From Planctomycetaceae bacterium (lineage in GTDB: Bacteria; Planctomycetota; Planctomycetia; Planctomycetales; Planctomycetaceae): 18,339 nucleotides of DNA. The position numbers were made by a program, and so were the translations under genes. Position 1 is the first letter of the stretch. The number at the start of each line of letters is the position of its first letter. Under the pieces are notes generated by a model, which was not told the DNA's origin, searched no databases, and saw nothing but the letters and a program-made list of their open reading frames with translations. The stretch is taken from positions 1 through 18,339 of the forward strand of contig JAJDEK010000495.1 of assembly GCA_029259875.1 (NCBI GenBank), written 5' to 3'. Positions 7,545-15,421 of this stretch are shown piece by piece.

Positions 7545-9293
7545 ATGAATAAAAATTCCTTATTACAACCTAAAATGCGACTCGGTGATCTACTCATATA
7601 TAGAGAGTATATTACTCTAGAACAATTAGAGTCTGCGCTTGAAGAACAGGCAAATGGAGATGGCAGTCAGCTACTAGGTGAGTTACTCGTCAATAGTGAA
7701 TATTGTACCGAAGAACAAGTTTTAGAATGCCTGGCTCTGGAGTACCGTATTCCCTATGTTCAGCTCGATAGCCGAATGTTCGACTCAAAAGTGTTTGATG
7801 TACTCCCACGTGAATTCGTGGAAAAACACACCGTACTTCCACTCTTTAAAGTGCGGAACGTTCTGACTGTTGCTGTTGCCGAACCGACGAACGTCTTTCT
7901 TGTTGATCAATTGCAAGATATCACAAAATCTGAAATCCAAATTGTCGCAGCAAATGCTCGAGAAATTCGGCGTATGGTGCAAACCTATATGCCTAATACC
8001 AACGTGTTCGTGATCGATGATATTATCGATGATGCGAACGGCACTAACGTTGAGCTCATTGAAGAATCCATTGATGATATCGGTTTTGATGTCGAATTTG
8101 CGGGTCAAAGTCCGATTATCAAACTGGTGAACTACATTGTTTACAACGCTGTCCGTGAAGGTGCCAGTGATATTCACATTGAGCCTACCGAGCAGCAATT
8201 GCGCGTCCGTTATCGAGTGGACGGAGTCCTGCAACAGGCTCTTGAACCACCAGTGCATTTGGCTCCTGCTGTCTCTTCCCGTATAAAAATCATGGCCAGT
8301 CTCGATATCAGTGAACGTCGCCTACCCCAAGACGGTAGAATTCATGTACTGATGGAGGGGCGCCCTATCGACTTGCGCGTCAGTACATTACCAATGTCTA
8401 ATGGTGAAAAAGTCGTTATCCGAATTCTAGACAATCGCAGCGTAAATATTTCGCTGGAACGGTTGGGATTCAGCTCAGAAGTCTTAGAAAATTTCACCGA
8501 ACAATTGGAAAAACCAAACGGCATTATTTTGGTAACAGGTCCTACGGGTAGTGGTAAGAGTACTACATTATATGCTGCTTTGAACGCCGTCAGCTCGATC
8601 GAAAAGAATGTTTGTACTGTAGAAGATCCGATCGAATATCAGCTTCCTATTATCAATCAATTCCAAGTCAACGAAAAAATCGGCCTTTCATTTGCATCGA
8701 TACTGAGAAGCCTTTTACGACAAGATCCCGATGTGATCATGGTCGGCGAAATTCGAGATCAGGAAACAGGAAAAATTGCGATTCAGGCGGCTCTTACTGG
8801 TCACTTGGTTTTCAGCACGCTGCATACTAATGACGCTATTTCTGCGATCACACGCTTAATCAACATGGGCGTAGATGATTATCTCATCGGGGCAGCAGTA
8901 AATATGGCTCTAGCCCAAAGACTTTGTCGAAAAATCTGCCCCAAATGTAAAACACCATATGAATTACCGAAGTCGATGCAACTTGCGGTTGAACGTGCCG
9001 GTCTGGAACAAGGGGAATTTTATAAAGGTAGTGGCTGTAAACACTGTCGTAACACCGGATTTTCCGGCCGAATTGGTGTTCACGAACTACTGACGATCGA
9101 CGACCACCTACGCGAATTAATCACAACAGATCCCACGGTAGCCACTGTGAAAGAGTATGCAAAAAATAGTGGCATGATTCCTTTGAGATATGATGCACTC
9201 CGCAAGGCACAAGAGGGAATGACGACAATCGAAGAAGCACTCAAAGTGAGCGATGAAGCGTGGGCTCCTCAACATTCCTTAATCAATCAATAG
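7545..9293 (+). CDS. pilB: type IV pilus / type II secretion assembly ATPase PilB/GspE
   Basis: 582 residues, normal length for the family. A cytoplasmic hexameric ATPase that powers pilin polymerisation at the inner membrane. The N-terminal domain (about 10-150) is MshEN/T2SSE-N-like, with two 24-residue repeats (12-35, starting RLGDLLIY, and 43-66, starting LLGELLVN). In related proteins this fold binds cyclic di-GMP. The ATPase core has Walker A GPTGSGKS (332-339, Lys338), Walker [13 protein letters not shown] (394-405, catalytic Glu402) and a His box [15 protein letters not shown] tetracysteine zinc site (Cys465, Cys468, Cys498, Cys501) is characteristic of GspE/PilB and absent from PilT. 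Both MshEN repeats carry Glu (21 and 52) where Gly is usual. It is followed by pilT and pilC, the standard motor set. Confidence 0.95.
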   Translation: MNKNSLLQPKMRLGDLLIYREYITLEQLESALEEQANGDGSQLLGELLVNSEYCTEEQVLECLALEYRIPYVQLDSRMFDSKVFDVLPREFVEKHTVLPLFKVRNVLTVAVAEPTNVFLVDQLQDITKSEIQIVAANAREIRRMVQTYMPNTNVFVIDDIIDDANGTNVELIEESIDDIGFDVEFAGQSPIIKLVNYIVYNAVREGASDIHIEPTEQQLRVRYRVDGVLQQALEPPVHLAPAVSSRIKIMASLDISERRLPQDGRIHVLMEGRPIDLRVSTLPMSNGEKVVIRILDNRSVNISLERLGFSSEVLENFTEQLEKPNGIILVTGPTGSGKSTTLYAALNAVSSIEKNVCTVEDPIEYQLPIINQFQVNEKIGLSFASILRSLLRQDPDVIMVGEIRDQETGKIAIQAALTGHLVFSTLHTNDAISAITRLINMGVDDYLIGAAVNMALAQRLCRKICPKCKTPYELPKSMQLAVERAGLEQGEFYKGSGCKHCRNTGFSGRIGVHELLTIDDHLRELITTDPTVATVKEYAKNSGMIPLRYDALRKAQEGMTTIEEALKVSDEAWAPQHSLINQ

Positions 9294-9353
9294 AACCACT
9301 TTTTCAACACGTCTGCAACAAGATAATTTGAGGTCTGAGAAAGCGACTCAATC

Positions 9354-10424
9354 ATGGAAATAAATGATCTTTTACATGCCGCCGTTGACAGCGAAGCTTC
9401 AGATATCCTGTTGGTTACTGACGCACCTCCCATCTTTCGTATCGACGGAAAGCTGGAAACCACTGCCTTGGAACCTCTTGATCCCAAAACGATTCGGGAC
9501 CTTTGCGATCAGGTATTGAAAGAAAAACAAAAACATACACTCGAAAAGCAACAAGATGTCGATTTCGCCATTACGGTGCCGCGCCTGGGCCGGTTTCGTT
9601 TTAACATACATGTGCAACGGGGCTCGTTAGCTGCTGCCATTCGTCGTTTTTCTAACGATGTTTGTACGCTGAGTAGTTTAGAATTACCTCCAATTGTTGA
9701 AGAATTAACACACTTAAAATCTGGTTTAATTTTGGTGACAGGTCAAACGGGTTCGGGTAAATCCACAACTCTAGCTGGCATGATTCAAACTATTAATGAG
9801 CGGGACTCTAAACACATTATTACTCTGGAAGATCCGATCGAATATCAATTTCAGCATGGAAAATCCCTGATTGAGCAACGTGAAATTGGTGAGGATTGTC
9901 CCAACTTCTCTTCAGGACTGAAACATATTCTTAGACAAGACCCAGATGTTATTCTAATTGGTGAATTGCGTGACTTGGATACCATTCGAGTTGCCCTTCA
10001 GGCTGCAGAAACTGGGCACCTGGTCTTGGCATCACTCCACGTTTCCAGTGCCGCCGGGGTAGTTGATCGTTTAGTGGAAGTATTTCCCCCGGAAGAGCAA
10101 TCACAGATTCGCAGTCACCTTGCTGAATCTCTACGGGCAGTGATTACACAACAATTATTACCTGCTGCTTTCTCCAAAGGACGGGTTGCAGCCGCGGAAA
10201 TCATGGTCATCAATCGCCCAATTCAGACCAGCATTCGCGAATCAACCACTCATCTTATTCCAGGAGTGATCTCCACGAACCGCCGAATGGGAATGCAAAC
10301 GATGGAACAGGCGTTAAAAGATTTACTACTAAATGGAAGAGTGGAGCCGGACATTGTCGATGAGCACCTCCAAGAATTACGAGGTGAGTCGATCAAAGAA
10401 CATTCCCAGGGGTTACTGACTTAA
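9354..10424 (+). CDS. pilT: pilus retraction ATPase PilT
   Basis: 356 residues, the usual PilT length. A hexameric ATPase that depolymerises pili for twitching, surface sensing or DNA uptake. It lacks the long N-terminal domain and zinc cysteines of PilB. It has an N-terminal PAS-like domain (about 1-100), Walker A GQTGSGKS (130-137, Lys136), Walker B DPDVILIGELRD (196-207, Glu204) and a His box TGHLVLASLHVSSAAGVVDR. The C-terminus keeps MGMQTMEQAL, typical of PilT. The segment that is usually AIRNLIRE, needed for retraction in studied PilT proteins, reads PIQTSIRE, so only the last three residues match. This could mean altered function or lineage variation. Sixty bases separate it from pilB. 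A PilU-like role cannot be excluded. Confidence 0.93.
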   Translation: MEINDLLHAAVDSEASDILLVTDAPPIFRIDGKLETTALEPLDPKTIRDLCDQVLKEKQKHTLEKQQDVDFAITVPRLGRFRFNIHVQRGSLAAAIRRFSNDVCTLSSLELPPIVEELTHLKSGLILVTGQTGSGKSTTLAGMIQTINERDSKHIITLEDPIEYQFQHGKSLIEQREIGEDCPNFSSGLKHILRQDPDVILIGELRDLDTIRVALQAAETGHLVLASLHVSSAAGVVDRLVEVFPPEEQSQIRSHLAESLRAVITQQLLPAAFSKGRVAAAEIMVINRPIQTSIRESTTHLIPGVISTNRRMGMQTMEQALKDLLLNGRVEPDIVDEHLQELRGESIKEHSQGLLT

Positions 10425-10460
10425 ATAACAGTAACGATCTCCTCAATCAAAGGCTGAATC

Positions 10461-11666
10461 ATGCAATTCACTTATACAGCACGAAACTCAAATGGTCAGA
10501 ACCACTCTGGCGAATTGGTGGCTGAATCGCGAGATGAGGCGGTTAATAAGTTACGCCAAGAAGGTCTCTTTCTGCTTTCTTTAGAGGAATCTGAAGATCG
10601 TCCCAAGGAAGGCTTCTCAAGTTCGATCAAAAAACGCGTCTCACGCAAAGAAATCATTTACTTCACCAACCAGTTGGCAATCATGGTCGATGCTGGTGTC
10701 CCTGTTGCTACGGCACTGGAGGGAATTTCCAAACAGCTCGAGAATCCGACACTGGCTGAAATACTAGGCCATATCCAGAAAAATGTTGAAGCTGGTAGCG
10801 ATCTTTCTTCTGCACTGTCCGATTTTCCACGATATTTTGACAACACTTATGTCAATCTAATCAAGGCTAGTGAAGCCAGTGGAACAATGCCTCAAATGTT
10901 GAACCGAATAGCTATCCAAGCCGAAGAAGAGCAGGAAACGATTCAACAAGTCAAAGGAGCATTAATCTATCCGGCCATCATGTTAGTGATGTGTATTGGA
11001 GTTTGTATATTCTTATTAACGTATGTCTTTCCAAAATTGATGCCCATGTTTGCGGCGCGTGGAGCAGCTGTACCCGCTCCTACAAAAGTGATGATGTTTG
11101 TCTCTACAATGATTACATCCTATTGGTATTTATTGCTGCTCTTTCTCGTTCTTCTGGGAGCAGCCGCTTATTACATTCGATCTCAAGATTGGGGTAAATC
11201 TGCCATCGACTGGACGATAATACGATTGCCCGTGTTTGGAACCATGCTGAAAAAATTAGCCATCAGCCGCAGCATTCGTACTTTAGCGACCACAATCAAT
11301 GCGGGTGTCCCCATGCTCGAAGCCATTGATTTGAGTGCGGGAGTTACAGATAACATCCATTTTAAACAGAGCTGGGCAGATATCAGTGAGCAAGTCACTA
11401 CTGGAAAACAGATTCACGAGGCCCTGGAAGGAAAAACATTATTCCCTCCTACCATGCAGCAAATGATTGCCTCCGGAGAATCGACGGGACGCCTGGGAAT
11501 GGTATTAAATAAACTAAGTGATTACTTTGATCGGGATGTAAAAGTTGCCATTAAATCGGCCACTACACTGATTGAACCAATCATGGTAGTGTGTATGGGT
11601 TCGATTATTGGATTTATTGCCTTGGCGATGTTGTTACCAATCTTCACTTTGAGCACAAGTCACTAA
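10461..11666 (+). CDS. pilC: inner-membrane platform protein PilC/GspF
   Basis: 401 residues, the normal length. The polytopic inner-membrane protein on which PilB and PilT act during pilus assembly and retraction. The N-terminal segment (MQFTYTARNSNGQ...) is typical of the family. Two T2SSF domains follow, at about 65-190 and 265-395, each starting with the aligned motifs FTNQLAIMVDAGVP and ISRSIRTLATTINAGVP. Hydrophobic transmembrane segments lie at about 170-192, 210-237 and 365-395. It is the last gene of the + strand run. Its TAA (11664-11666) interlocks with the TAG of the convergent gene, so there is no room between the genes for a terminator. Confidence 0.95.
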   Translation: MQFTYTARNSNGQNHSGELVAESRDEAVNKLRQEGLFLLSLEESEDRPKEGFSSSIKKRVSRKEIIYFTNQLAIMVDAGVPVATALEGISKQLENPTLAEILGHIQKNVEAGSDLSSALSDFPRYFDNTYVNLIKASEASGTMPQMLNRIAIQAEEEQETIQQVKGALIYPAIMLVMCIGVCIFLLTYVFPKLMPMFAARGAAVPAPTKVMMFVSTMITSYWYLLLLFLVLLGAAAYYIRSQDWGKSAIDWTIIRLPVFGTMLKKLAISRSIRTLATTINAGVPMLEAIDLSAGVTDNIHFKQSWADISEQVTTGKQIHEALEGKTLFPPTMQQMIASGESTGRLGMVLNKLSDYFDRDVKVAIKSATTLIEPIMVVCMGSIIGFIALAMLLPIFTLSTSH

Positions 11667-12970
11667 GACGTTGGATTTTCCTTGTCGTTGTTTTCTGCCT
11701 CAGGATCATCTGCTTTTTCAGTAGACGCAACTTCAGAAGTCGATGGTTTTTCTGACGCAACAGGTTGTTGCTTGGACTGTGATCCTTTATCGTCTGACTT
11801 TTCACCTGATACGACATCTAACAATTCCTGATTTTGGAATTTTTCCTGCGAAAATGCCTTTAATTCTGTGTTGAATATCTGAACTAATGCATGGAGGCAG
11901 GAAGCGACGATTGGGCCGATAAATACTCCCCAGAGTCCCATCATTTGCAAGCCCCCTAACACGCTGACGAAGGCCAGTAGCGGGTGCAATTTGGCGTCAC
12001 TCTGCAGGACATAAGTACGTATGATATTATCCATCGTTCCAACGACGAGTGTTCCGACAGCCGTCAGAAAAATGGCGGAACCCCAATGACCTTGATACAT
12101 GAGCCAGCCGGCACAAGGAACCCAAACTAGCCAGGAACCTGCCAGCGGAACTAATGAGGTAATCGTCGCCAGAATCAGGAAGATGATAAAGTGATCAAAA
12201 CCAACCACGTACAATGCCAGAGCTGTTGTGAGGCCTTGCCCTAATGCTGCAAGAAATGTGGCTAGCACAACAGCACGAACTACTTTTTGAAATTGATCGA
12301 TCAACCTTTTCTGATAATCTACATGTACGGGAATTAATGATTGGGTCGATTCAATAAGAGAATAACCATCTGCCAGAAAATAATAGAGGGCAATGATGAA
12401 CATCACCCAGGCAATCAATGCTGAAATAACGCTCCCTAACAGCCCCACCGTTGATGCCGCAAATCCCAAAGATCGCTTGGCAATCGGAACTAATGTTGCC
12501 TGTAAGTTTTTTCGAACAAATTCATCCACTTTTTCCGTGTTTGTCTGATCAGTTTCTTGTTCTGTGCGATCAACTTCTTTTACTAAATACCGATCAGCCC
12601 ATTCGATAACCTGATGAAATTTGTCATTACTAATTTCCACTTTCTCGCGGACAGTCTGTACCGTTTTATTCCAGTTAGCCTCATCCAATGTGTTCACAAC
12701 AGTGGTAAATAGCTGGACTGAGCCAAGGAAAATTCCCACACATAATGGAACCAGAATCGCGGAGACAATAATGGCTGTGGTAATGCCCGCAGCGATTCTG
12801 ACATGGCCTTTCGTTCGTTTCACAAAATAATTCAACAGGGGTTGACTGACCATGGCAACCACAGCCGCCAGAAACAGCGGCAAGAGAAATGGCATGATCA
12901 CTCTGAAAAACGTAATCCCCAAAAAAAGAATCAAACAAAGTATCACAGAAAGAGAGACAAGTCGTACCAT
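11663..12970 (-). CDS. AI-2E transporter family (PerM/TqsA-like) membrane protein
   Basis: 435 residues with the hydropathy pattern of PF01594: about three transmembrane helices at 4-83, a hydrophilic region at about 95-160, then further helices from about 170 to 345 containing the conserved end MGLWGVFIGPIVA. The family is named for a proposed exporter of autoinducer-2, but members also include sodium/proton antiporters and proteins of unknown substrate, so no substrate is assigned. Unusual is a roughly 60-residue C-terminal tail, rich in Glu, Asp, Lys, Ser and Thr and probably disordered in the cytoplasm. It is transcribed against the pilus locus, and its last four bases overlap the pilC stop. 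No luxS or other quorum-sensing gene is nearby. Confidence 0.87.
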   Translation of the reverse strand: MVRLVSLSVILCLILFLGITFFRVIMPFLLPLFLAAVVAMVSQPLLNYFVKRTKGHVRIAAGITTAIIVSAILVPLCVGIFLGSVQLFTTVVNTLDEANWNKTVQTVREKVEISNDKFHQVIEWADRYLVKEVDRTEQETDQTNTEKVDEFVRKNLQATLVPIAKRSLGFAASTVGLLGSVISALIAWVMFIIALYYFLADGYSLIESTQSLIPVHVDYQKRLIDQFQKVVRAVVLATFLAALGQGLTTALALYVVGFDHFIIFLILATITSLVPLAGSWLVWVPCAGWLMYQGHWGSAIFLTAVGTLVVGTMDNIIRTYVLQSDAKLHPLLAFVSVLGGLQMMGLWGVFIGPIVASCLHALVQIFNTELKAFSQEKFQNQELLDVVSGEKSDDKGSQSKQQPVASEKPSTSEVASTEKADDPEAENNDKENPTS

Positions 12971-13119
12971 GAATCATTTCCCATTCGAAGAATTTCTGGC
13001 AGAGTGGCTTGATTGATCAGATGATCGGACCCATTGATATCTAACAACTTACAGCAATATTCGTGTAATTGAAAGGTCCACGAACGAACTTCACTTTCGA
13101 TCAAAATTCAAGGCATGCG

Positions 13120-13125
13120 TATAAT
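13120..13125 (+). promoter_or_regulatory. candidate -10 element for the ACT-dnaA transcript
   Basis: A perfect TATAAT lies 117 bases before the ACT gene start, in the region between two divergent genes. No good -35 is found at 16-18 bases upstream (TTCGAT at 13096-13101 is a poor match), so this is tentative. Confidence 0.3.
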
Positions 13126-13241
13126 TTTTGTTTACCTGTCGCTTTTTTGAAGTCTGATTCGCTACAATGCAGATTTACTGATAGAACAGGCAATCTTTAG
13201 CGGCGTAATTCGTTTATAAATCGGCAGAACCGGAGTCTGAT

Positions 13242-13817
13242 ATGAAACGCTATATAATCTCATTACTGTCCGCGAATCGCGTCGGAATCATGGCGGCTGT
13301 GACGACTGCTATGGATGAATTGGGTGCAAATCTTCATGAAGCAAGCATTGCCGTCATTCAGAATTTTTTCTCAATTGTAATCGCTGCCGATTTTCCCGAA
13401 CAACGTGACCCCACACTGATTCAGGAACATATTGAAGGAATTTGTAATGCCTTTAATGTGGACGTCTGTGTAAAAGATCCGGATGTAGAAATTCCCACAA
13501 TTCTTTCGCCAAGAGAGTGTGATAAGTATTTGTTGGCCATTTCCGGGAGTAACCGTTCAGGCATTCTAAGGATTATTTCTTCACAGCTCGGTCAAGATGG
13601 AATCGATATTCTTGACCTCTCGGCAACCAGCGCTGAAGACGAACAAACCTTTGAAATGATGATCAAAATCGCTGTTCCAAAAACTCTGGATATCATGAAT
13701 CTACAAATCACGCTGGAAAATATCTGTAGCAATTTGAACATTTCTGTTGATTTCATTAGTGAATCAGACTCAGCCATTATTGGCTCACAGAGCCAAACAC
13801 GCATGTTCAAACTTTGA
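13242..13817 (+). CDS. double ACT-domain protein (GcvR-like)
   Basis: 191 residues made of two ACT domains: one at about 3-80 (LLSANRVGIMAAVTTAMDEL at 8-27) and one at about 96-175 (AISGSNRSGILRIISSQLGQ at 99-118). ACT domains bind small ligands, usually amino acids, and dimerise through their sheets; the tandem form resembles GcvR, a regulator of glycine cleavage genes, and other PF13740-type proteins. There is no DNA-binding or enzymatic domain, so it is probably a regulatory partner. GGAG at 13232-13235, 6 bases before the ATG, supports the start. The gene ends 29 bases before dnaA with no terminator between, so both probably share a transcript. Ligand and partner are unknown. Confidence 0.85.
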   Translation: MKRYIISLLSANRVGIMAAVTTAMDELGANLHEASIAVIQNFFSIVIAADFPEQRDPTLIQEHIEGICNAFNVDVCVKDPDVEIPTILSPRECDKYLLAISGSNRSGILRIISSQLGQDGIDILDLSATSAEDEQTFEMMIKIAVPKTLDIMNLQITLENICSNLNISVDFISESDSAIIGSQSQTRMFKL

Positions 13818-13846
13818 TTTACAGTGAATGACAAGAAGTCTTTTAG

Positions 13847-14884
13847 ATGATGTCAAGAGCCGTAAAACATCAGCAATACATGTCTGATAAACCATTTAAG
13901 CTATTAAAAGAGTATCAGTATGCGCACACGGCTGTTATCGAACTGTTACACGTAAATGATACGCCTGATCCGCAATTAGTTTATCTCTATGGCCCCTCGG
14001 GATGCGGAAAAACAGCTCTTATTTCAAGTATTCTATTAGAATTTGCCGTAATTCACCCTGAATTATCGTTTAAACTGACTACAGCCAGCGAATTCGCGGC
14101 GAAGTATGCTGCCGCTTCTGCAAACAACCGCATTCCTGCATTCCAGAGAAAATTTCGTTCGCTGGACCTGCTCGTTCTAGAGGATGTCCAAAGTTTAGCA
14201 AACCGCGTTCAAACTCAACGGGAATTAATCTCACTATTAGATGAAATTATAAAGCAAGGCGGAAGAGTCCTGCTCTCTTCCACAAATCCACCAGGAGAAC
14301 TAACACACTTTGAGAAGAAACTTGTGAACCGATTTCATGGCGGAGTCTGTGCATTAATCAGCCCCTTAAAATATCAAAGTCGTCTAGAGCTATTAGATTT
14401 CTGGGCAAATTTCGAGCAAATTCCAATTCAGAAAAAGGAACTTTCTTTGATTGCCCACAAAAAGGCGCTTTCTCCACGAGAGTTATATGCGCTATTAATT
14501 CAACTTCAAACCGTGAGTCGTATTAACCAACAACGGATTGATACGCAGTTTGTAAAACAGTACTTGGAAGGAAACATAGAGACCCCTAGAACAAGCATCT
14601 CGAAAATTTCAAAAGCCGTTTGCCGTGAATTCAAAACTAACTTACAAGAAATTCGCTCTGCTAATCGATCTCAACAAATCGTACTTCCCAGACAATGCGC
14701 CATGTTTCTATCCAGAGAACTGACTAATGAACCTTTAGCGAAAATCGCTATTTATTTTAATCGAAAGAACCACAGCACTGTTATTCATGCTTATCGTCAA
14801 ATTCAGAGCGATCTCAAAAAATCACCTGGATTACGACAACAAGTATCTCGCATCAAGCAAAGACTTGGAGTATATCTTTTTTAA
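13847..14884 (+). CDS. dnaA: short replication initiator DnaA lacking domains I and II
   Basis: 345 residues versus roughly 440-500 for most DnaA proteins. Opens DNA at oriC. The AAA+ core is present: Walker A GPSGCGKT (49-56), Walker B LLVLEDVQ (108-115, with Glu112 where Asp is usual), sensor 1 around VLLSSTNPP (141-149), the box VII arginine Arg162 in VNRF and sensor 2 Arg211 in SPRELY. Domain IV (about 250-320) has a helix-turn-helix ending in NRKNHSTVIHAYRQI. The DNA-contacting residues corresponding to E. coli R399, R407, Q408, H434 and T436 are kept (Arg274, Arg282, Gln283, His309, Thr311). Those matching D433 and T435 are Asn308 and Ser310. Domain I, which binds DnaB and DiaA in E. 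coli, and the linker are missing; the upstream ACT gene leaves no room for them. The location next to dnaN argues that it is the main initiator, but a DnaA-family paralogue is possible. Confidence 0.88.
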   Translation: MMSRAVKHQQYMSDKPFKLLKEYQYAHTAVIELLHVNDTPDPQLVYLYGPSGCGKTALISSILLEFAVIHPELSFKLTTASEFAAKYAAASANNRIPAFQRKFRSLDLLVLEDVQSLANRVQTQRELISLLDEIIKQGGRVLLSSTNPPGELTHFEKKLVNRFHGGVCALISPLKYQSRLELLDFWANFEQIPIQKKELSLIAHKKALSPRELYALLIQLQTVSRINQQRIDTQFVKQYLEGNIETPRTSISKISKAVCREFKTNLQEIRSANRSQQIVLPRQCAMFLSRELTNEPLAKIAIYFNRKNHSTVIHAYRQIQSDLKKSPGLRQQVSRIKQRLGVYLF

Positions 14885-14963
14885 CAGTCAGGCAAATTTC
14901 AAAAAGAAAGCCGATCAGATCGTCTTTTCATCTCTTGTTTTGCCTTACTTGATAATCCCATTT

Positions 14964-14972
14964 TGTGCATAA
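14964..14972 (-). promoter_or_regulatory. DnaA box
   Basis: TGTGCATAA on the + strand is TTATGCACA on the minus strand, a full match to TTATNCACA. It lies 80 bases after the dnaA stop. Confidence 0.6.
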
Positions 14973-15013
14973 CATGCTCAATTTGCGTTGATGAATGTTG
15001 GTATCTTAGGCGT

Positions 15014-15022
15014 TTATTCACA
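15014..15022 (+). promoter_or_regulatory. DnaA box
   Basis: TTATTCACA is a full match to TTATNCACA, oriented opposite to the box at 14964-14972, with their near edges 41 bases apart. Confidence 0.65.
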
Positions 15023-15098
15023 GTGCAAGAATTCGCTTCTTGAACTACATTCGGTACTCACCAATCACTCCACTCTCTTTCACCGATATACCAACAAG

Positions 15099-15107
15099 TT
15101 ATCTACA
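15099..15107 (+). promoter_or_regulatory. DnaA box, one mismatch
   Basis: TTATCTACA differs from TTATCCACA at one base. It has the same orientation as the box at 15014-15022 and lies 76 bases downstream of it. Confidence 0.5.
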
Positions 15108-15201
15108 TCAGTAAACGATATCGTTCTCTTCATAAGTCGTTTTATAGTAATTAGATGTATCATTCATTTCCATAATCTTCACATTTAAGTATCCCTTCTG
15201 A

Positions 15202-15240
15202 TACTACTACTACTAAATAAAACCTTTTAATATAAAAACT
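15202..15240. other. TAC triplet run plus AT-rich stretch, candidate unwinding element
   Basis: (TAC)4TA at 15202-15215 reads TAGTAGTAGTAG on the minus strand, which is the 3'-GAT-5' form described for DnaA-trio elements. It adjoins a stretch (15214-15240) that is almost all A and T. Spacing to the nearest good DnaA box (15099-15107) is much longer than usual for a trio, so the call is tentative. Confidence 0.4.
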
Positions 15241-15421
15241 ACCTTGAAAATCAACTCTGATGTGGAGATTCGGAGCCCTCAGATGATTGTGAAATTCAAG
15301 GAAACTCAATAAAATAAGATAACATCAAAAAATACCATTTCTGACTGTCAAAAAGAGCTTTCTGGAATGACAACGGCAGTCACTATTTTTCCAACGCAAC
15401 CTTACAAAAGTTGATTCAAAC

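Larger units (their letters stand above)
14885..15421. other. oriC: probable chromosomal replication origin (oriC)
   Basis: The 537-base gap between dnaA and dnaN carries no convincing gene; small open frames here lack ribosome sites and family features. It is AT-rich and holds three DnaA-box matches (14964-14972, 15014-15022, 15099-15107), two weaker ones (ATCTTCACA at 15175-15183 and, on the other strand, ATCTCCACA at 15260-15268), a run of TAC triplets (15202-15215) and a very AT-rich stretch (15214-15240). Near its left end is an imperfect palindrome (14906-14928) centred on CGATCAGATCG. dnaA-dnaN gaps are origins in many bacteria. The dnaN promoter must also lie here. Confidence 0.72.

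Noticed and set aside
11663..12970. Autoinducer-2 exporter and quorum-sensing locus
   Set aside because: The family name does not prove substrate, and no luxS, lsr or related genes are present.
14906..14928. dnaA terminator at the palindrome around CGATCAGATCG
   Set aside because: The central loop is too short for a stable hairpin without opening base pairs, and no clean U-tract follows; kept only as a note in the origin entry.
14787..15188. Small + strand open frames (61 and 66 codons) after and overlapping dnaA
   Set aside because: They lack ribosome sites and recognisable domains, overlap dnaA or DnaA boxes, and are expected by chance in the origin.
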